Shown: positions 1 through 11,751, counted from the stretch's first letter. The stretch is DNA of 64,000 bases from Gnetum montanum (GCA_015680685.1 MNCI01009017.1:512517-576516); one strand, 5' to 3'. A program made the numbers and translations. The notes: generated from the letters alone by a model not told the origin.

Positions 1-99
1 CCCTAAACTAAAGAACAACAAGATCTCCTTAACCAAATTTTGAATTTAGGCTTAGGGAATATTGGAGAAATAATTCAACTATCAAATAAATATTTCTTG

Positions 100-1175
100 G
101 ATATTAGAGAACTACCTAGTACACTTAAGTATGTTTTCCTAGATCATAATAAACCATCAAAAATAAATTTCCAACTTACTAATGAGCAAGAAAGAAAATA
201 ATTAGAAGTTTTGAATAGAAATTTTGAGGCATTTTCATGGAGTTATGAGGACATTCACCAAGAAATCTCATCCAAAATTTTCCAAAATCATATCTATTAG
301 GAATGATAATGTAAAACCAGTAAGAATTCCCCCAAGACGAATTAATCTAGCCTTAAAACAAATTATTAAGGATGAAATTTCAAAACTTTGGAAAGAAGGG
401 ATTATTTATCCAATAGCTAATAGTGAATGGATAAGCCCCATTACTATAGTTCCAAAAAAGGATGAAAAATGGAGAGTTTGTGTAGATTATAGAAGGTTGA
501 ACCAAAATACAAAGAAAGATCATTTTCCATTATCTTATATAGATCAAATTCTAGAAAAATTATAAGGACATGAATATTATTATTATTTGAATGGATTTAC
601 TAGTTACAATAAAGTAGCCATTTTCTTTGAAGACCAACATAAAATAACCTTTACATGTCCTTATGAAACTTTTGCTTACCGATGAATGCCTTTTAGCCTT
701 TGCAATGCACCACTATTTTTCAAAGAGCCATGATCTCAGTATTTTTTGATATGTTAGAAGATTATGTTGAAGTTTTTATGGATGAATTATCATTCTATGG
801 CAATACTTATGATGAAACCTTACAACATCTAGAACATGTCTTAGATAGATGTATTGATAAAAATTTAAAGTTAAGTTGGGAAAAGAGTCACTTAATGGTT
901 ACAAGTGACATAGTGTTAGGATAGTTTATTTCTAAAGATGGGATAAGGATCAATGACAAGAAAGTAAGAATCATATCTATACTTGCAACTCCAACTAATT
1001 TAAAGACTCTTCGATCTTTTCTAGAACATGTTGGGTATTACAAGATATTTATCAAAGACTTTTCAAAAGTTGCTAAACCATTAGAAATGCTCATAGAAAA
1101 AGATTCATTTGTTTGGACTAATGATTTTCAAGAAGCATTTTTAGACTTGAATAAATGAGTAACCATAGCCCCTAT
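100..1175 (+). pseudogene. E1 reverse transcriptase (broken)
   Basis: Ty3/gypsy reverse transcriptase, which would copy element RNA into DNA in virus-like particles. An N-terminal lead-in (LP.TLKYVFLDHNKPSKI) is followed by the palm region: SPITIVPKKDEKWRVCVDYR near 430-493, then FTCPYETFAYR near 650 and SLCNAP near 695. The catalytic FMDD/YMDD box has become FMDE near 778-789, so the polymerase is dead. The thumb continues with LRSFLEHVGYYKIFIKDFSK near 1010-1070. Several stops and frame changes interrupt it, so it reads only as separate open pieces at 224-565 and 700-924. Confidence 0.85.
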
Positions 1176-1590
1176 ATTAAATGCACATAATTGTGATTTC
1201 CCATTTGATTTGATGTGTGATGCTATTGACACAGTAGTAGGGGTAGTTTTAGGACAATACATTGATAATAAAACACAAGTGATTTATTATGTGTCCAAAA
1301 TTTTAGAATAAGCCCAAGTAAATTATACAACTACATAAAAATAATTATTAGGTATTGTATATCATCTAGATAAATTTAGACATTATTTAATAAGATATAA
1401 AACTAGAGTATATATTGATCATTCAGCCATTAAATTCTTAGCTACTAAGAAAATAGAAAATGCAAGGATAATGAGATGGTGATTATTACTTCAAGAATTT
1501 GACCTTGATATTTTAGATAAAAGAGGTAGGGAAAATGTAATAGTAGATAATATTTTAAGGCTAGAAACTATCAATGAGAATTGAACACAA
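1176..1590 (+). pseudogene. E1 RNase H (broken)
   Basis: RNase H domain that follows RT in Ty3/gypsy Pol and removes the RNA strand of the hybrid. Visible pieces are CDAIDTVVGVVLGQ (first catalytic Asp), VIYYVSKILE, then YTTT.K.LLGIVYHLDKFRHYL, and later IDHSAIKFL. Both glutamates expected in the TEKELL box are now TAA stops, including the likely catalytic Glu. The stretch after it (FDLDILDKRGRENVIVDNILR) is the connection to integrase. Non-functional. Confidence 0.8.
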
Positions 1591-1814
1591 GAAGTCTTTT
1601 ATGATGAATTTCTTGATGAACAACTTTTTTCTACAAGAAAGAATCCTTGGTTTGCTAATATATCCTACTATCTAGCAACTATGAAAAAAACTATCAATTG
1701 GACTAAGAAAGAAAAGAAATCTTTCTTACACACCATATCTAGATATATTTGGAGTAGTCTGTATTTTTATCGAATATGTAAAGATAACATAGCAAGAAGA
1801 TGTGTGGCTAAGAA

Positions 1815-2970
1815 TGAATAACAGGAAATTCTACAAATGTGTCGTGATGATTTAGGAGTTGGCAACTTTGATAGTAAACATACTACTATCAAAATTCTTC
1901 ATAGTGGATATTATTAATCCTCAATTTTTAAAGATGCACATAAGAATGTGCAAGAGTGTGATAAATGTCAATAAATGGGATCCATAACAAAAAGAAATGA
2001 AATGGTGTTAAAACAAATTTTAATAATAGAACTATTTGATGTGTGGGGTATAGACTTTTTAGGACCATTTCCACCATCTAATGGATGTCAATACATATTT
2101 TTTTTTTGATTAACTATGTTACCAAATGGGTAGAAGCAAAAGCCATCCTAACAAATGATATTAAGGTAGTTGTAGAATTCTTTAGAGAAAATGTTTTAAT
2201 AGATTTTGGAACTTCATGAATGATCATTAGTGATTAAAGAACCCATTTTATAAATAAAATAATGGAAATTTTCCTTAATTCTTATGGTATCCAACATAAG
2301 ATAGCTACTACCTATCATCCATAAACAAATGGCCAAGTTGAGAATGCTAAAAGATTTATCTTGAATATATTAACAAATACTATATGTACTAAATGGAATG
2401 ATTGGTCTAAAAAATTGCAAGATGCACTTTGGGCTTATTGGATTACCTATAAACCAAGTTTATGATATTCACCTTATCAATTGGTTTATGGTAAGTTATT
2501 TCTATTACATGTTGAACTTGAATATCAATCTTTATGGTTAGCCCAACAACTTAATTTTGATGAAAACATNCTCTATTACATGTTGAACTTGAATATCAAT
2601 CTTTACGGTTAGCCCAACAACTTAATTTTGATGAAAACATGAACCAAGCCTCTTGAATCAATCAACTTCACGAACTTGACAAAATGAGGCTACATGCTCT
2701 TCACAAGAAAAAATTGTAAGAAAAAAATGAAGACATTAAATGATAAGAGTATCTTTAAGAAAACACTTTTTCTTTGGTGATAAAGTTCTTCTCTACAATA
2801 TGATAACATAAATTTCTAGGTAAATTAACAACTAAGTGGGAAGGCCCTTATTTAGTTGTCCAACCCCATGATAATAGAAGTGTTATCATATCATCTATTG
2901 ATGATTCTTAAACTACATTCCTAGTTAATGGAAAAAGGCTTAAGTTATATTATCAACATCACATTGAGAA
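1815..2970 (+). pseudogene. E1 integrase (broken, with an assembly duplication inside)
   Basis: Integrase of the Athila type. The N-terminal zinc-binding module is degenerate: the His pair is lost, but the CDKCQ cysteines remain near 1958-1972. The core begins with VWGIDFLGPFPPSNG near 2041-2085 and shifts frame at the T-run at 2099. It continues with IISD.RTHF, Y.IQHKIATTYHP.TNGQVE, W..KLQDALWAYWITYK and SPYQLVYGK. The C-terminal GKLTTKWEGPYLV (about 2820-2860) and VNGKRLKLYY blocks match Athila. A 69-bp repeat around a single N at 2570 adds residues that are probably an assembly error. Confidence 0.8.
2501..2640 (+). repeat. 69-bp direct duplication flanking a single N
   Basis: Bases 2501-2569 recur at 2572-2640 with one difference (TTTATGG versus TTTACGG), separated by N at 2570. 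The duplicated segment is integrase coding sequence (VELEYQSL..AQQLNFDEN), and a tandem copy makes no sense in the protein. The simplest reading is two overlapping contig ends joined without merging. Confidence 0.85.
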
Positions 2971-3287
2971 ACTTGTAGAAGATGAACTAGTAGAGCTAAG
3001 TGACCCAAATTATCCCACTACTGATGAATTACATGATAACAATCCATTACAAATCTTAGCTCTCAAATGTACCCCTCAATAAGACTCTTATGTCATAGAG
3101 TAAACTAATAAAGAAATATTTATAGTGTACAACTTTTACCTTGAAAATGTATAGGATAATAATATCTTCTATTGCTAGTTGGGACTTTAAAGAATTCATT
3201 CACATCATGTTTGAAATGCATAGGAGAAAGATAACTCCTCCTACCTTGAGATAGACAGGTTTAAACCCAAAATCCAAATAAGGGTGA

Positions 3288-3801
3288 TGTAACGTCATGT
3301 CCCTTGTTAAGGGTGGAAACAACTGTAAATGATGTAATTAATCTTCTAATGAAGGGGTACCTCGTTATGAGAAGTTAGGACTGTTCATGTATCCCTTGGA
3401 AAAGGGTTTGACCTATGCTATTTAAGGTCGAGGTTAGAGGTCGTGTCGACATGGAGTTGTGGAGCTTGGAGAGGTGAGTAACATGAGCTGAGTGAAGTGG
3501 GACAAAAAGGGGACTAGCCCACCCTTCTGGCTGGGTTATAGGCCTAACTATGGTGGTAGTGTCGAATTGCCTCTAACGCTTAAGTGGCATAGGAAGACAA
3601 CCCAAAAGGGCATTATAATACTCTCTTCCATTAATATAATTCTTCCATTTTTCTTTCCTTGCTTAATTCTTTAGTATCAATTATTTATTTGCTAATTAAT
3701 TCATTATTTAAGTGTTTATAATCTTTCTGATATGTTATCCATGATGAATATAATAAATTAGGCATTCATATTTTTATGACATCTGGGAACAGGATGTCAC
3801 A
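3288..3801 (+). repeat. 5' LTR of E2
   Basis: Begins TGTAACGTCATGTCCC and ends GGATGTCACA, and is followed after two bases by a tRNA primer site. It shares the block around CTGGGTTATAGGCCTAAC (3529-3546) and the CCATGATGAATATAATAAAT end block with LTRs at 36214-36710, 49313-49918, 53900-54505 and the fragment at 12077-12142. TATTTAAG near 3420 is a candidate TATA box. The five bases before it duplicate at 12143. Confidence 0.88.
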
Positions 3802-3803
3802 TT

Positions 3804-3815
3804 TGGTATCAAAGA
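3804..3815 (+). other. Primer-binding site, initiator Met tRNA (E2)
   Basis: TGGTATCAAAGA resembles TGGTATCAGAGC, the complement of the 3' end of plant initiator Met tRNA. It lies two bases after the LTR end, as usual. The sibling site in E3 (36713-36724, TGGTAACAGAGC) is closer to consensus. Confidence 0.8.
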
Positions 3816-4008
3816 AAACCATGATTCAAGAACCAAAATAAAAGAAAAACCTTATTTTATTATTATCATAGAACACAAGTACATTTAAGAAAAATAAAAA
3901 CATGTAGAAAATATTAATTTATTTTATTAATAAAAGGAATGAAGAGGAAGTACATCGTTAAAGAAAAAGGGGGTAGAATGGGAAAATAAAGAAAAGGGGA
4001 AACTATAA

Positions 4009-6102
4009 TTATTTGTTATGAACAAATGATTCAAGAAGATCTATAACTATCTTTAATTGGGATTCTCTCTCTTTAGTAGTAGCATCTTCTTTGCTAAGCA
4101 CTACTTTACATCCAACTAGTCCATCACATAGTTGTTTGATATATTCGGTTGCATGTCTCACTGTAGCTATTGATTCCTCTTTTTTTTGAAGTCGAGTTTT
4201 CAACATTTCCACTTATACTGATTGATCATCCATGTCTCTTTGCCATTTCCTTTCCTTTATCTATAGAAACAAAATTTAAATTATGAGTTATGAATAAATC
4301 ATCAAACCAATAAGGAGAAAAGAGAGAAATACATATATATTACTTGAAATAGATCATTATCAATTTGAAGGAAACGTGAATGAATATCCAAATGGTGAGC
4401 ATAACATGTTGCACTTTCCAACTCTCCTAAAAGTTTCTTTAGATTTTTACAACATCTAGAGCCTCCTCAAGAATTGGATGCCAAGATGATGGAAGTCCAG
4501 CCTATACTAAATCATAATCCACTTTGAAATTATATGATTGTGACTCCCGTAGATGATAGACATCCTCAAAAATAGAATGGGGTTTGTTGCCTGAAATTCA
4601 TTGATTAATACGCTGAAGAAGCACAAGGTCTACCTTAGTAGCTGCCACTATCTTTCCCATAGAATAATAAGAACCAAAGATAAAGAAAGAAGAAACCACT
4701 GGAATAGATTTAGAAATTGTTGTTGGTGTTGTCTATGCAAGGGAACCTCTTCCAGGTGTCAAAGGAAAAGAAGATATGAGTGGTGATCTAGGTGGTGGTG
4801 GAATAGGAGTCTATCTAGAATTAGCACTTGCATCACCTCTATCCATCTCTCAAATAAAATACTATTATTCCATAGACCTCTGCAACATAAAAAAATTATT
4901 TAAAAAATTAAATTATTATTAATGTTATACAAGCAAAAGAATAAATTATTCAAACAATTAAAACCTACCTCTAGTTGTTTTCACTTATCACATCTTGAAC
5001 CTTGTTAAGTTGGTTGGATTTGTTGAGCTTGTTGTTGGGTTGATTGTCTTATAACTACTAAACTACTAGAACCTTGCCTAATATGTTGTCTCTACAAAAG
5101 AAATTTATTAAAAAATAATAAAAATAAAATAAAATATGAAAATATAGATAAGACATTTAATTTAGTAAATTATATTTAAATATATACCTTAGAAGCAGGA
5201 ATGGTGACTTGTTCTTGCGATTGAACTATACCAAAAGTTGAAATACCTTGAATTTCTTCAACCTGTGCAAATTCAGCACTCTACATTGGTTCAGTCTATA
5301 GCCCAAATTGCATTATCAAATACATAATATAAAAAATTAATTAAGAAATAATAAATAACAAAAAAAACATGAAAGTACCCCACTGATTTCTTCTTGACTC
5401 CGAGTTTGCTGTAAAGACAATTGCCCTTTTTGGGCACCCATAAACTTACTCCTTATAACCCTCTCATCTTCAAGAAATTTAGGGCCCAATTGAAATTTAG
5501 GGTAGAGAAACATGACATCAATGAATCATAAACCATGCTGGTTATGGCACCATGAAGTATAAAAATAGAATAAGAATTGACATTGTATTGTTGTCTATAC
5601 CAAAGAACCTAGCTACTAATGAATAAAAATAAGTCAAAATAAGCATAGTAATGAAATTCTTATGAACAAATTGGTTTTTACGAATGACACAATTAGCAAC
5701 ATAATTGGATAATTCTATCTTACAGAAAGATTTAAATTGTGGAGAATGAGTTGTTGGAATCAACAAATCCTCTCCTGGCTAAAAACTTAAAACTACTTTG
5801 ATATCAAGAGGAAGGATCGTTACCTCTTCAAAAACTAATTGAAAAATAGTGCTTTTCTTATTATCATATTGTTTAAACCACTTTGCAAGAACACCCTTGC
5901 AAAAAGAAAATTTAAAAATTGAGAAAACTAGTAAATCAACCAATTTAGAAGTAATGAGAAACTGAAAGCCATCCTTCCCAAGCAAGCTATGAACCCAATC
6001 GGAAGTAGTAAGAACATTATTTTGGTGTAGAAAAATATTATTAGGTAATAAAGAGCAGCTACATGAAGGAGCCTAAGGTGAAATCTGACATTTAGAAGCC
6101 AT
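4009..6102 (-). pseudogene. Antisense five-exon gene inside E2 (plant-mobile-domain-like)
   Basis: A protein reads on the strand opposite to gag-pol, from a Met at 6102. Proposed exons are 6102-5379, 5295-5188, 5091-4969, 4879-4344 and 4260-4009. The introns of 83-96 bp run GT to AG, with acceptors such as GGGCTATAG, CTTTTGTAG, ATGTTGCAG and GTTTCTATAG. Exon 1 contains WVHSLLG, LAKWFKQ and FQLVFEEVTILPLDIKVVLS, which resembles the TFHL..GE.T.TL.DV signature of plant mobile domains. Exon 3 is Gln-rich, exon 4 has a Pro-rich start, and exon 5 is a coiled-coil-like YIKQLCD...IDLLES segment. Several stops interrupt it. The E3 copy (46585-36857) matches it in sequence and in intron positions. The link to plant mobile domains is my inference. 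Confidence 0.62.
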
Positions 6103-7463
6103 GAATTCTTTATAATATAATTATAGAAATTTTAGTAAAAGAAAAGAGAAAGTATAACTTAAGATAATAAAAGATTTAATAAAAGTTAACATATACTTTT
6201 TTTTGAAGAAAAAGATAACGTTCAATTTTTTTTATTTTATCATTTTTAAAATTACTAAAGTGAAGTTATCTGTAATTTAACACGAATTACTCTTTGAAAT
6301 GATTTGAAACGATTCCAACGATACCAATTTCATCAAAATCTGAGTTACGGTTTGAAGGATATGACCATTCTCGTTTTACGTGCAGTTAAAAATAATATAT
6401 ATATATATGTATTTGAAAAAAAAATCAACATGGAGGTCTCAGGTTCAAACTCAAGCCCCAATATCAAGTTTAAAAATTTAATAATAATTTTAAAAAAATT
6501 TGGCCCATGGCCAGGTTGCAACAAGGCTGTAACCAATCATGGCCAGCCACGGCCAACCACGATCAGGCCACAGCCAACCGCTGCCAGCTATGGAAGATGA
6601 GGGTCGCAGCCTCAGAAATCTAGCCCTAATAGCCAAAGCAACAAAAATCACATTTTTGCTATTTTTTTCTCTCTTTTTTTTTATTTTCTGCTGCTGTCAC
6701 CATCGCCTGCTTGCATTGCCCATCACTGCTTTCTGCACCGTCCATCACTGCCTCTTACACCACCTATCATTGCCTTCCCTGCTGCCCATCATCACCTCTT
6801 GTGTTGCCTATCACTACCTCTTTCGTGCTTCACTGCCATCTAGCCACTGCACGGAGCCTAAATCGATCATCTATCAGTTGATGGAAAAATTAAAATTTTC
6901 TAATAATTGACGAAAATTTTGAAATTTCCATCAACTGATAGAAATTTTTTAAACAAACTTTTGGGTCATTAGTACTAGTTTAAGAATAGATATGCACTTA
7001 ATTATTTACAAAAATATAAATTTATGTTACAATAGTAATATAAATAAAATTTTTGTCATTAAGCGTGCACATCCTGGAGTACAACTAGGATGGATGACCT
7101 CTCGGGAAGTCTCGAAAAACTTAAAATGGTTATAAATTTTGAATCTGAAAGTCCATTTTCAACCAAAAAAAAACCAATTCAAATAGATTTGAACCTTCCA
7201 AACTCAACAAAATGGTCAAATTTATCTTTTAAATTACAGAAAATTAACTTTTAAACCCTTAATTTAGGTCCCAAAATAATTAGGATTCGATGAGAAATCC
7301 ATAATAGTTTCAACTTCTTCCACAAATGACTAAACAATTTTGAATTTCATAAAAGGGCCATAGAGGCTAAGGATTCTCAACCATACCTAATTTCTTCAAC
7401 TTACCGATGTCTAGAACCTGAAGAATAAATTGGAGAGAAATAGAAGCCTAAGTCAATGACTGA
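6103..7463 (+). other. Untranslated leader of E2 between antisense gene and gag
   Basis: No convincing protein. It includes a stretch resembling GTCTCAGGTTCAAACCCGAG (6436-6455) and a pyrimidine-rich tract of imperfect units of about 21 bp built on CCCATCACTGCCTC (6700-6840). A conserved block GGATGGATGACCTCTC (7089-7104) follows. The same order occurs in the leader of E3 (46590-48947), and related pieces occur in E5 (50430-51560), which ties the three elements together. Small open frames over the repeat are by-products of it. Confidence 0.7.
6700..6840. repeat. Imperfect 21-bp tandem repeat in E2 leader
   Basis: About six units of the pattern CCCATCACTGCCTCTTGCAC with substitutions and small length changes. 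A longer version with about eleven units lies at 51066-51297 in E5. Confidence 0.7.
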
Positions 7464-8691
7464 ATGAATGCCATTGAAGAACAAATTAATGAGATTAGGG
7501 GTGTTCAAGAAGAACTTTGACACTCAAACCAAGGGTTCGGGGTAGAGATGCAAAATATGTCTAAAGAAATTAAGAAATTGTCCAAAAATTCAAAGGATAA
7601 ATGGTCTGAAGTACAAGGAAAGATGGATTCCTTTGCCAACTCCATCAAGTAATTAACCAACCATTTTATTCAACTTTACAATCCTACCTAAGGTCTACCT
7701 AGAGCACAACATCAAGATCAAACTTACATTAGGAATCCAAAACAAACATAACCTCCACCTAATGGACAGGATACTGAAATCCACCTTGTAGACCATAGAA
7801 CTAAAATCGAGAGTGAAGGATATGGGAACTAGCTTAATCCATCTAGAGAATCATTGACACAAGTGCATGCTAAGAAAGTAAAATTAGATCATTATGATGA
7901 AGCCCTTGGATCTAGTGCTAAGGTAAAGGATTGGCTTGATATAATGAAAATTTACTTTGATATGTTGAATTTGTCAACCCATGAACATTTAAAAGTTATC
8001 TCATTGTATTTAAGAGGACTTACAAAAACATGGTGGAATGGGCTGAGATCTCAAGATTTGATTACAAATTGCCTTAATTTTTGTTGAGATTTTGAACAAA
8101 AATTTGTTCCTAATTCTTTTCTCAAAGAGCGTAGAATGAGACTTGATTTCTTAAGGTTGGGAAAATGATCTATAGATGATTATTACAAAGAATTTTGTGA
8201 TCTTTCTCGATATGTAATCATTGAGATGAGGGAGAATTAGCTTCAAAATTCATTGGAAGATTACATGCTCAATTATGTCCACAAACACGAGCCCATAATC
8301 CCAAAACTATTGATGAAGCATATAGAATTGCTAAAGATTATGAGGAATCAAATCAGATAAAAGTCACCCTTCAACAAGCAACTTTTCAACCAAGCCCTTT
8401 TCCATAAGCAATGGTAGAAGATACACCAATAGAAAAAGCTCAACTAGGATCTGGATGTTTCTTTTATGGTGAGGACCATCTTAAACGAGATTGCCCAAAA
8501 TTTCAAGAAAAAATACAAAGGACACACCAAATCAAAAATCAAAAATCAAACCAAAACATAAACAAAGAAAAAATTCCAGCTGCTACAACAGCCATCAAGA
8601 AGATATCTGCATCAACTAAATTAGGTTTGCAAAAATTTCAATTTGCTTTATTGATTTTTGAAGGTTCAATTAAAGGTAAACAAATTAAATT
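7464..8691 (+). pseudogene. E2 gag (broken)
   Basis: Structural Gag polyprotein, which would package element RNA. The start at 7464 gives MNAIEEQINEIRGVQEEL, a coiled-coil N-terminus also present in E3 (48948). The capsid-like core reads KVKDWLDIMKIYFDMLNLST, then LYLRGLTKTWWNGLRS (8007-8054), FEQKFVPNSFLKERRM and EAYRIAKDYEESNQ. The zinc knuckle is damaged: CFFYGEDHLKRDC (8454-8492) lacks the second Cys. Stops occur near the start and around 8086, 8167 and 8239. The protease that should follow is almost entirely missing at the N at 8692. Confidence 0.8.
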
Positions 8692-8870
8692 NGATGTTAT
8701 TGCCAACTTTGGAACTCATATTTTAAAAGTTCCAACTACTGACAAAGTCAGGGTTCTAAAGGAGATAGGAACAGCAAAGAAAATTCATACAATAACTATT
8801 AAAAAAGCTAAAATATTAGTCAAAAAAGGTGCTACAATGTTGGTGGTTAAAGTTATCCAACCTCAAAAAA
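8692..8870 (+). pseudogene. E2 protease remnant at a single-N join
   Basis: The reading passes from IKGKQIK directly to ANFGTHILKVPTTDKVRVL. In the sibling E3 the same flanks (about 55375-55395 and 55646-55690) are separated by roughly 245 bp that encode the retropepsin active site (IDSEASDTFI). So the N at 8692 stands for missing sequence and not for one unknown base, and the protease of E2 cannot be judged from this assembly. Confidence 0.7.
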
Positions 8871-10160
8871 TTTGTTGAGATCCCAAATGAAATTAAAGAA
8901 TATAAATATTCAGTATTTGGTGAAACTAGAGAATTACCTTCAAAAAGAACTGTTGAACATGCCATTGATATTTTTCCTAGTACACAACCAATCTCAAAAG
9001 CTCCTCATAGATTTTCTACTTCAGAATGAATAGAATTAAAAGTACAATTAGACCAATTATTTCAAGAAGGGAAAATTAGACCCAGCGTATCACCTCGGGG
9101 TGCACCAGTTTTATTCATCAAAAAGAAAGATGGTACTCTAAGATTATGCATTGATTACATAGCATTGAATAAAGTGACGATTAAAAATACTTATCTTTTA
9201 CCTAGAATTGATGATTTATTTGATCAACTTACATGTGCATATTATTTCTCAAAGATTGATTTAAAATCAAGATATCACCAAATAAGGATTAAGGAGAAAG
9301 ATATTGAAGAAACTGCTTTTAGAACCAGATATGGATTATAAGAATTTTTTGTGATGTCATTTGGATTAACTAATGCACCTGCAACATTTATGGTGTTAAT
9401 TAATAATATTTTTGTGAATATCTTGATCAGTTTGTCATAGTATTTATGGATGATATACTTGTTTATTCTAAATCAAGAGAAGCACATATCGAACATTTGA
9501 AAACTACAATGGAAATTCTTAAAGAACATCAATTAAAAGCTAAATTGAGTAAATGTAAACTCTTCAAGGAAGAAGTATCACACATAGGACATATAGTTTC
9601 TAAGAAAGGATTGCAAGTGGATCCAGCAAAAATTAGTGCAATTCGGGATTGGCTTGAATTAAAAGATGTTATAGCAGTTCAAATCTTCTTAGGGTTAGTC
9701 GATTTTTATTGATGTTTCATTAAAGATTATTCTACCTTGGTAGCCCCATTAATTGACCTTTTGTAGAAGAAACATGAGTTCAAATTTCATGAGAATTCTA
9801 GATGAAGATATACCATTTCAAGTATCCATGGATGCCTGTAGAATAGGAATCGGTGAAGTTCTTTCACAGGAAGATAAAGTGGTATGTTATGAATCTCATA
9901 AATTACAAGGAGCCGAGGTAAATTACTCAACTCATGATTTAGAATTATTAGTAATTATTCATGCTCTGAAATTTTGGAGACATTATCTTTGTGGAAAGAA
10001 GTTTGTACCAAAAATGGATCATAAAAGTTTAGAATATTTGCAAAGACAATCTATTTTGAATACTTGTCAAAGGCGATGGATAGAATTGTTAGTAGAATAT
10101 GATTTTGAAATAAAATATGTTCCTGGCAAAAAAAATGTGGTAGTTGATGCCCTTAGTTGA
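8871..10160 (+). pseudogene. E2 reverse transcriptase and RNase H (broken)
   Basis: Tekay-like [33 protein letters not shown] (9079-9138), [35 protein letters not shown], then FGLTNAPATFM. The catalytic FMDD box is intact at 9443-9454 (FMDDILVYSKSREAHIEHL). A frameshift lies just before it near 9410 and stops at 9027 and 9340 break the frame. RNase H follows: VSMDACRIGIGEVLSQED, then YSTHDLELLVIIHALKFWRHYL, DHKSLEYLQ and VVVDALS at 10160. This copy is less decayed than the E3 copy. Confidence 0.86.
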
Positions 10161-10200
10161 ATGTGGAATTTAATGATAGGTGTAGTAACGATCCCTATGG

Positions 10201-11269
10201 AAGAGGAAATTAAGAAACAAATGAAATAAGACCCTTACTTTTAAAATATTTTAACCAACATTTCCAATGAGCCTCAATATCAACTCATTTCTAATGGTTT
10301 ATTGATGAAAGGACAAAGAGTATGCATACCAGAAGGAAATTGGAGACTAAAATTTTTGTGTGAAGTACATGAAGTACCATATGCAAGACACCCAGGTTAT
10401 ATTAAGACCTACATGATAATTCAAAAATCTTATTTTTGGCCTAGAATGAAGAATGATGTGTCTACATACATTAAAAATTTCCCAACATGTTAAAGAATAA
10501 AAGCTGAACAAAGAAAACCTAGTGGATTATTACAACCCTTGGAAGTTCTAACCTAGAAATGGAAAGATAATCACTATGGATTTCATTGTGGGATTTCTAG
10601 TAACCACAAAAGGAAATGACTCAATTTTCATAGTAGTTGATCGTCTATCAAAGATGGCACATTTTATAACTTTGAAATCTACAAACATAGTGGAAGAAAT
10701 AGCCCAAAAAATCATACAAGAAGTATTTATATTACATGGTTGTCCAAATTCTATCACTTCAAATAGGTATCCTAAATTCATATCTAAATTTTGGAAAAAT
10801 TTCTTCAGAGAGCTTGGAACTCAATTGAAATTTAGCATAGCTTATCATCTTGAAATTGATGGAAAAACTGAATGAGTGAATAGAATATTAGAATATATCC
10901 TACAAAGTTATGTTGGGAGTAGACCAAAAACATGGGAGAATTATTTGCATCTGGCAGAATTTTCCTACAATAACAATTATCAAGGTTCTATACATCGAAC
11001 ACCATTCGAAGTAGTATATGGATGTAATTGTCATACACCATTAACCTAGGTAGATCTAACCTTAAGATCAAAATGGAAGGAAGAAGAAATAAAAATAATG
11101 GAAAACATTGTCACAAGGGTTAAACAAAATTTACAAGCTACCCAAGATAAATATAAAGGATATGCAGATCAACATCAACTTAAAAAAGAATTTCAAGTAG
11201 GGGATCAAGTATTGTTGAGAGTAAAACCTACCAGAAGTTCTCTTAAATTGGGAAAATATACTAAATTAG
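10201..11269 (+). pseudogene. E2 integrase (broken, cut by gap)
   Basis: Zinc module: EVHEVPYARHPGYIKTY with SYFWPRMKNDV...FPTC. The core starts at MDFIVGFLVTTKGND (10576) with VVDRLSKMAHFI, LHGCPNSITSNRYPKF, and the third acidic region at HLEIDGKTE followed by a stop. C-terminal pieces FSYNNNYQGSIHRTPFEVVY and FQVGDQVLLRVKPTRSSLKL (11191-11250) precede the N run. The second catalytic Asp (SDRDP in relatives) reads SNRYP, so the enzyme is inactive. Confidence 0.84.
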
Positions 11270-11751
11270 NNNNNNNNNNNNNNNNNNNNNNNNNNNNNNN
11301 NNNNNNNNNNNNNNNNNNNNNNNNNNNNNNNNNNNNNNNNNNNNNNNNNNNNNNNNNNNNNNNNNNNNNNNNNNNNNNNNNNNNNNNNNNNNNNNNNNNN
11401 NNNNNNNNNNNNNNNNNNNNNNNNNNNNNNNNNNNNNNNNNNNNNNNNNNNNNNNNNNNNNNNNNNNNNNNNNNNNNNNNNNNNNNNNNNNNNNNNNNNN
11501 NNNNNNNNNNNNNNNNNNNNNNNNNNNNNNNNNNNNNNNNNNNNNNNNNNNNNNNNNNNNNNNNNNNNNNNNNNNNNNNNNNNNNNNNNNNNNNNNNNNN
11601 NNNNNNNNNNNNNNNNNNNNNNNNNNNNNNNNNNNNNNNNNNNNNNNNNNNNNNNNNNNNNNNNNNNNNNNNNNNNNNNNNNNNNNNNNNNNNNNNNNNN
11701 NNNNNNNNNNNNNNNNNNNNNNNNNNNNNNNNNNNNNNNNNNNNNNNNNNN
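11270..11751. other. Assembly gap (482 N)
   Basis: Run of N following the E2 integrase. The chromodomain, 3' untranslated region, polypurine tract and most of the 3' LTR of E2 would be expected here. Translations across it are meaningless. Confidence 0.95.

Larger units (their letters stand above)
1..3287 (+). mobile_element. Athila-like Ty3/gypsy element E1, left part (5' end outside window)
   Basis: Decayed pol in the order reverse transcriptase, RNase H, integrase, which is the Ty3/gypsy order. The RT wording (WRVCVDYRRLNQ, DHFPL..IDQ.LEKL, FTCPYETFAYR.MPF, SLCNAP) and the integrase wording (VWGIDFLGPFPPSNG) are those of the Athila lineage as I know it. The 3' end of pol reaches about 2970 and untranslated DNA continues to 3287, where the 5' LTR of E2 begins. 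The five bases before that LTR (GGTGA, 3283-3287) recur at 12143-12147, so E2 inserted here and E1 should resume at 12143. Lineage assignment rests on motif memory, not an alignment. Confidence 0.8.

Noticed and set aside
3492-3674. 60-codon frame at 3492-3674
   Set aside because: It lies inside the E2 LTR; the block CTGGGTTATAGGCC is shared with the other LTRs, where it is not open.
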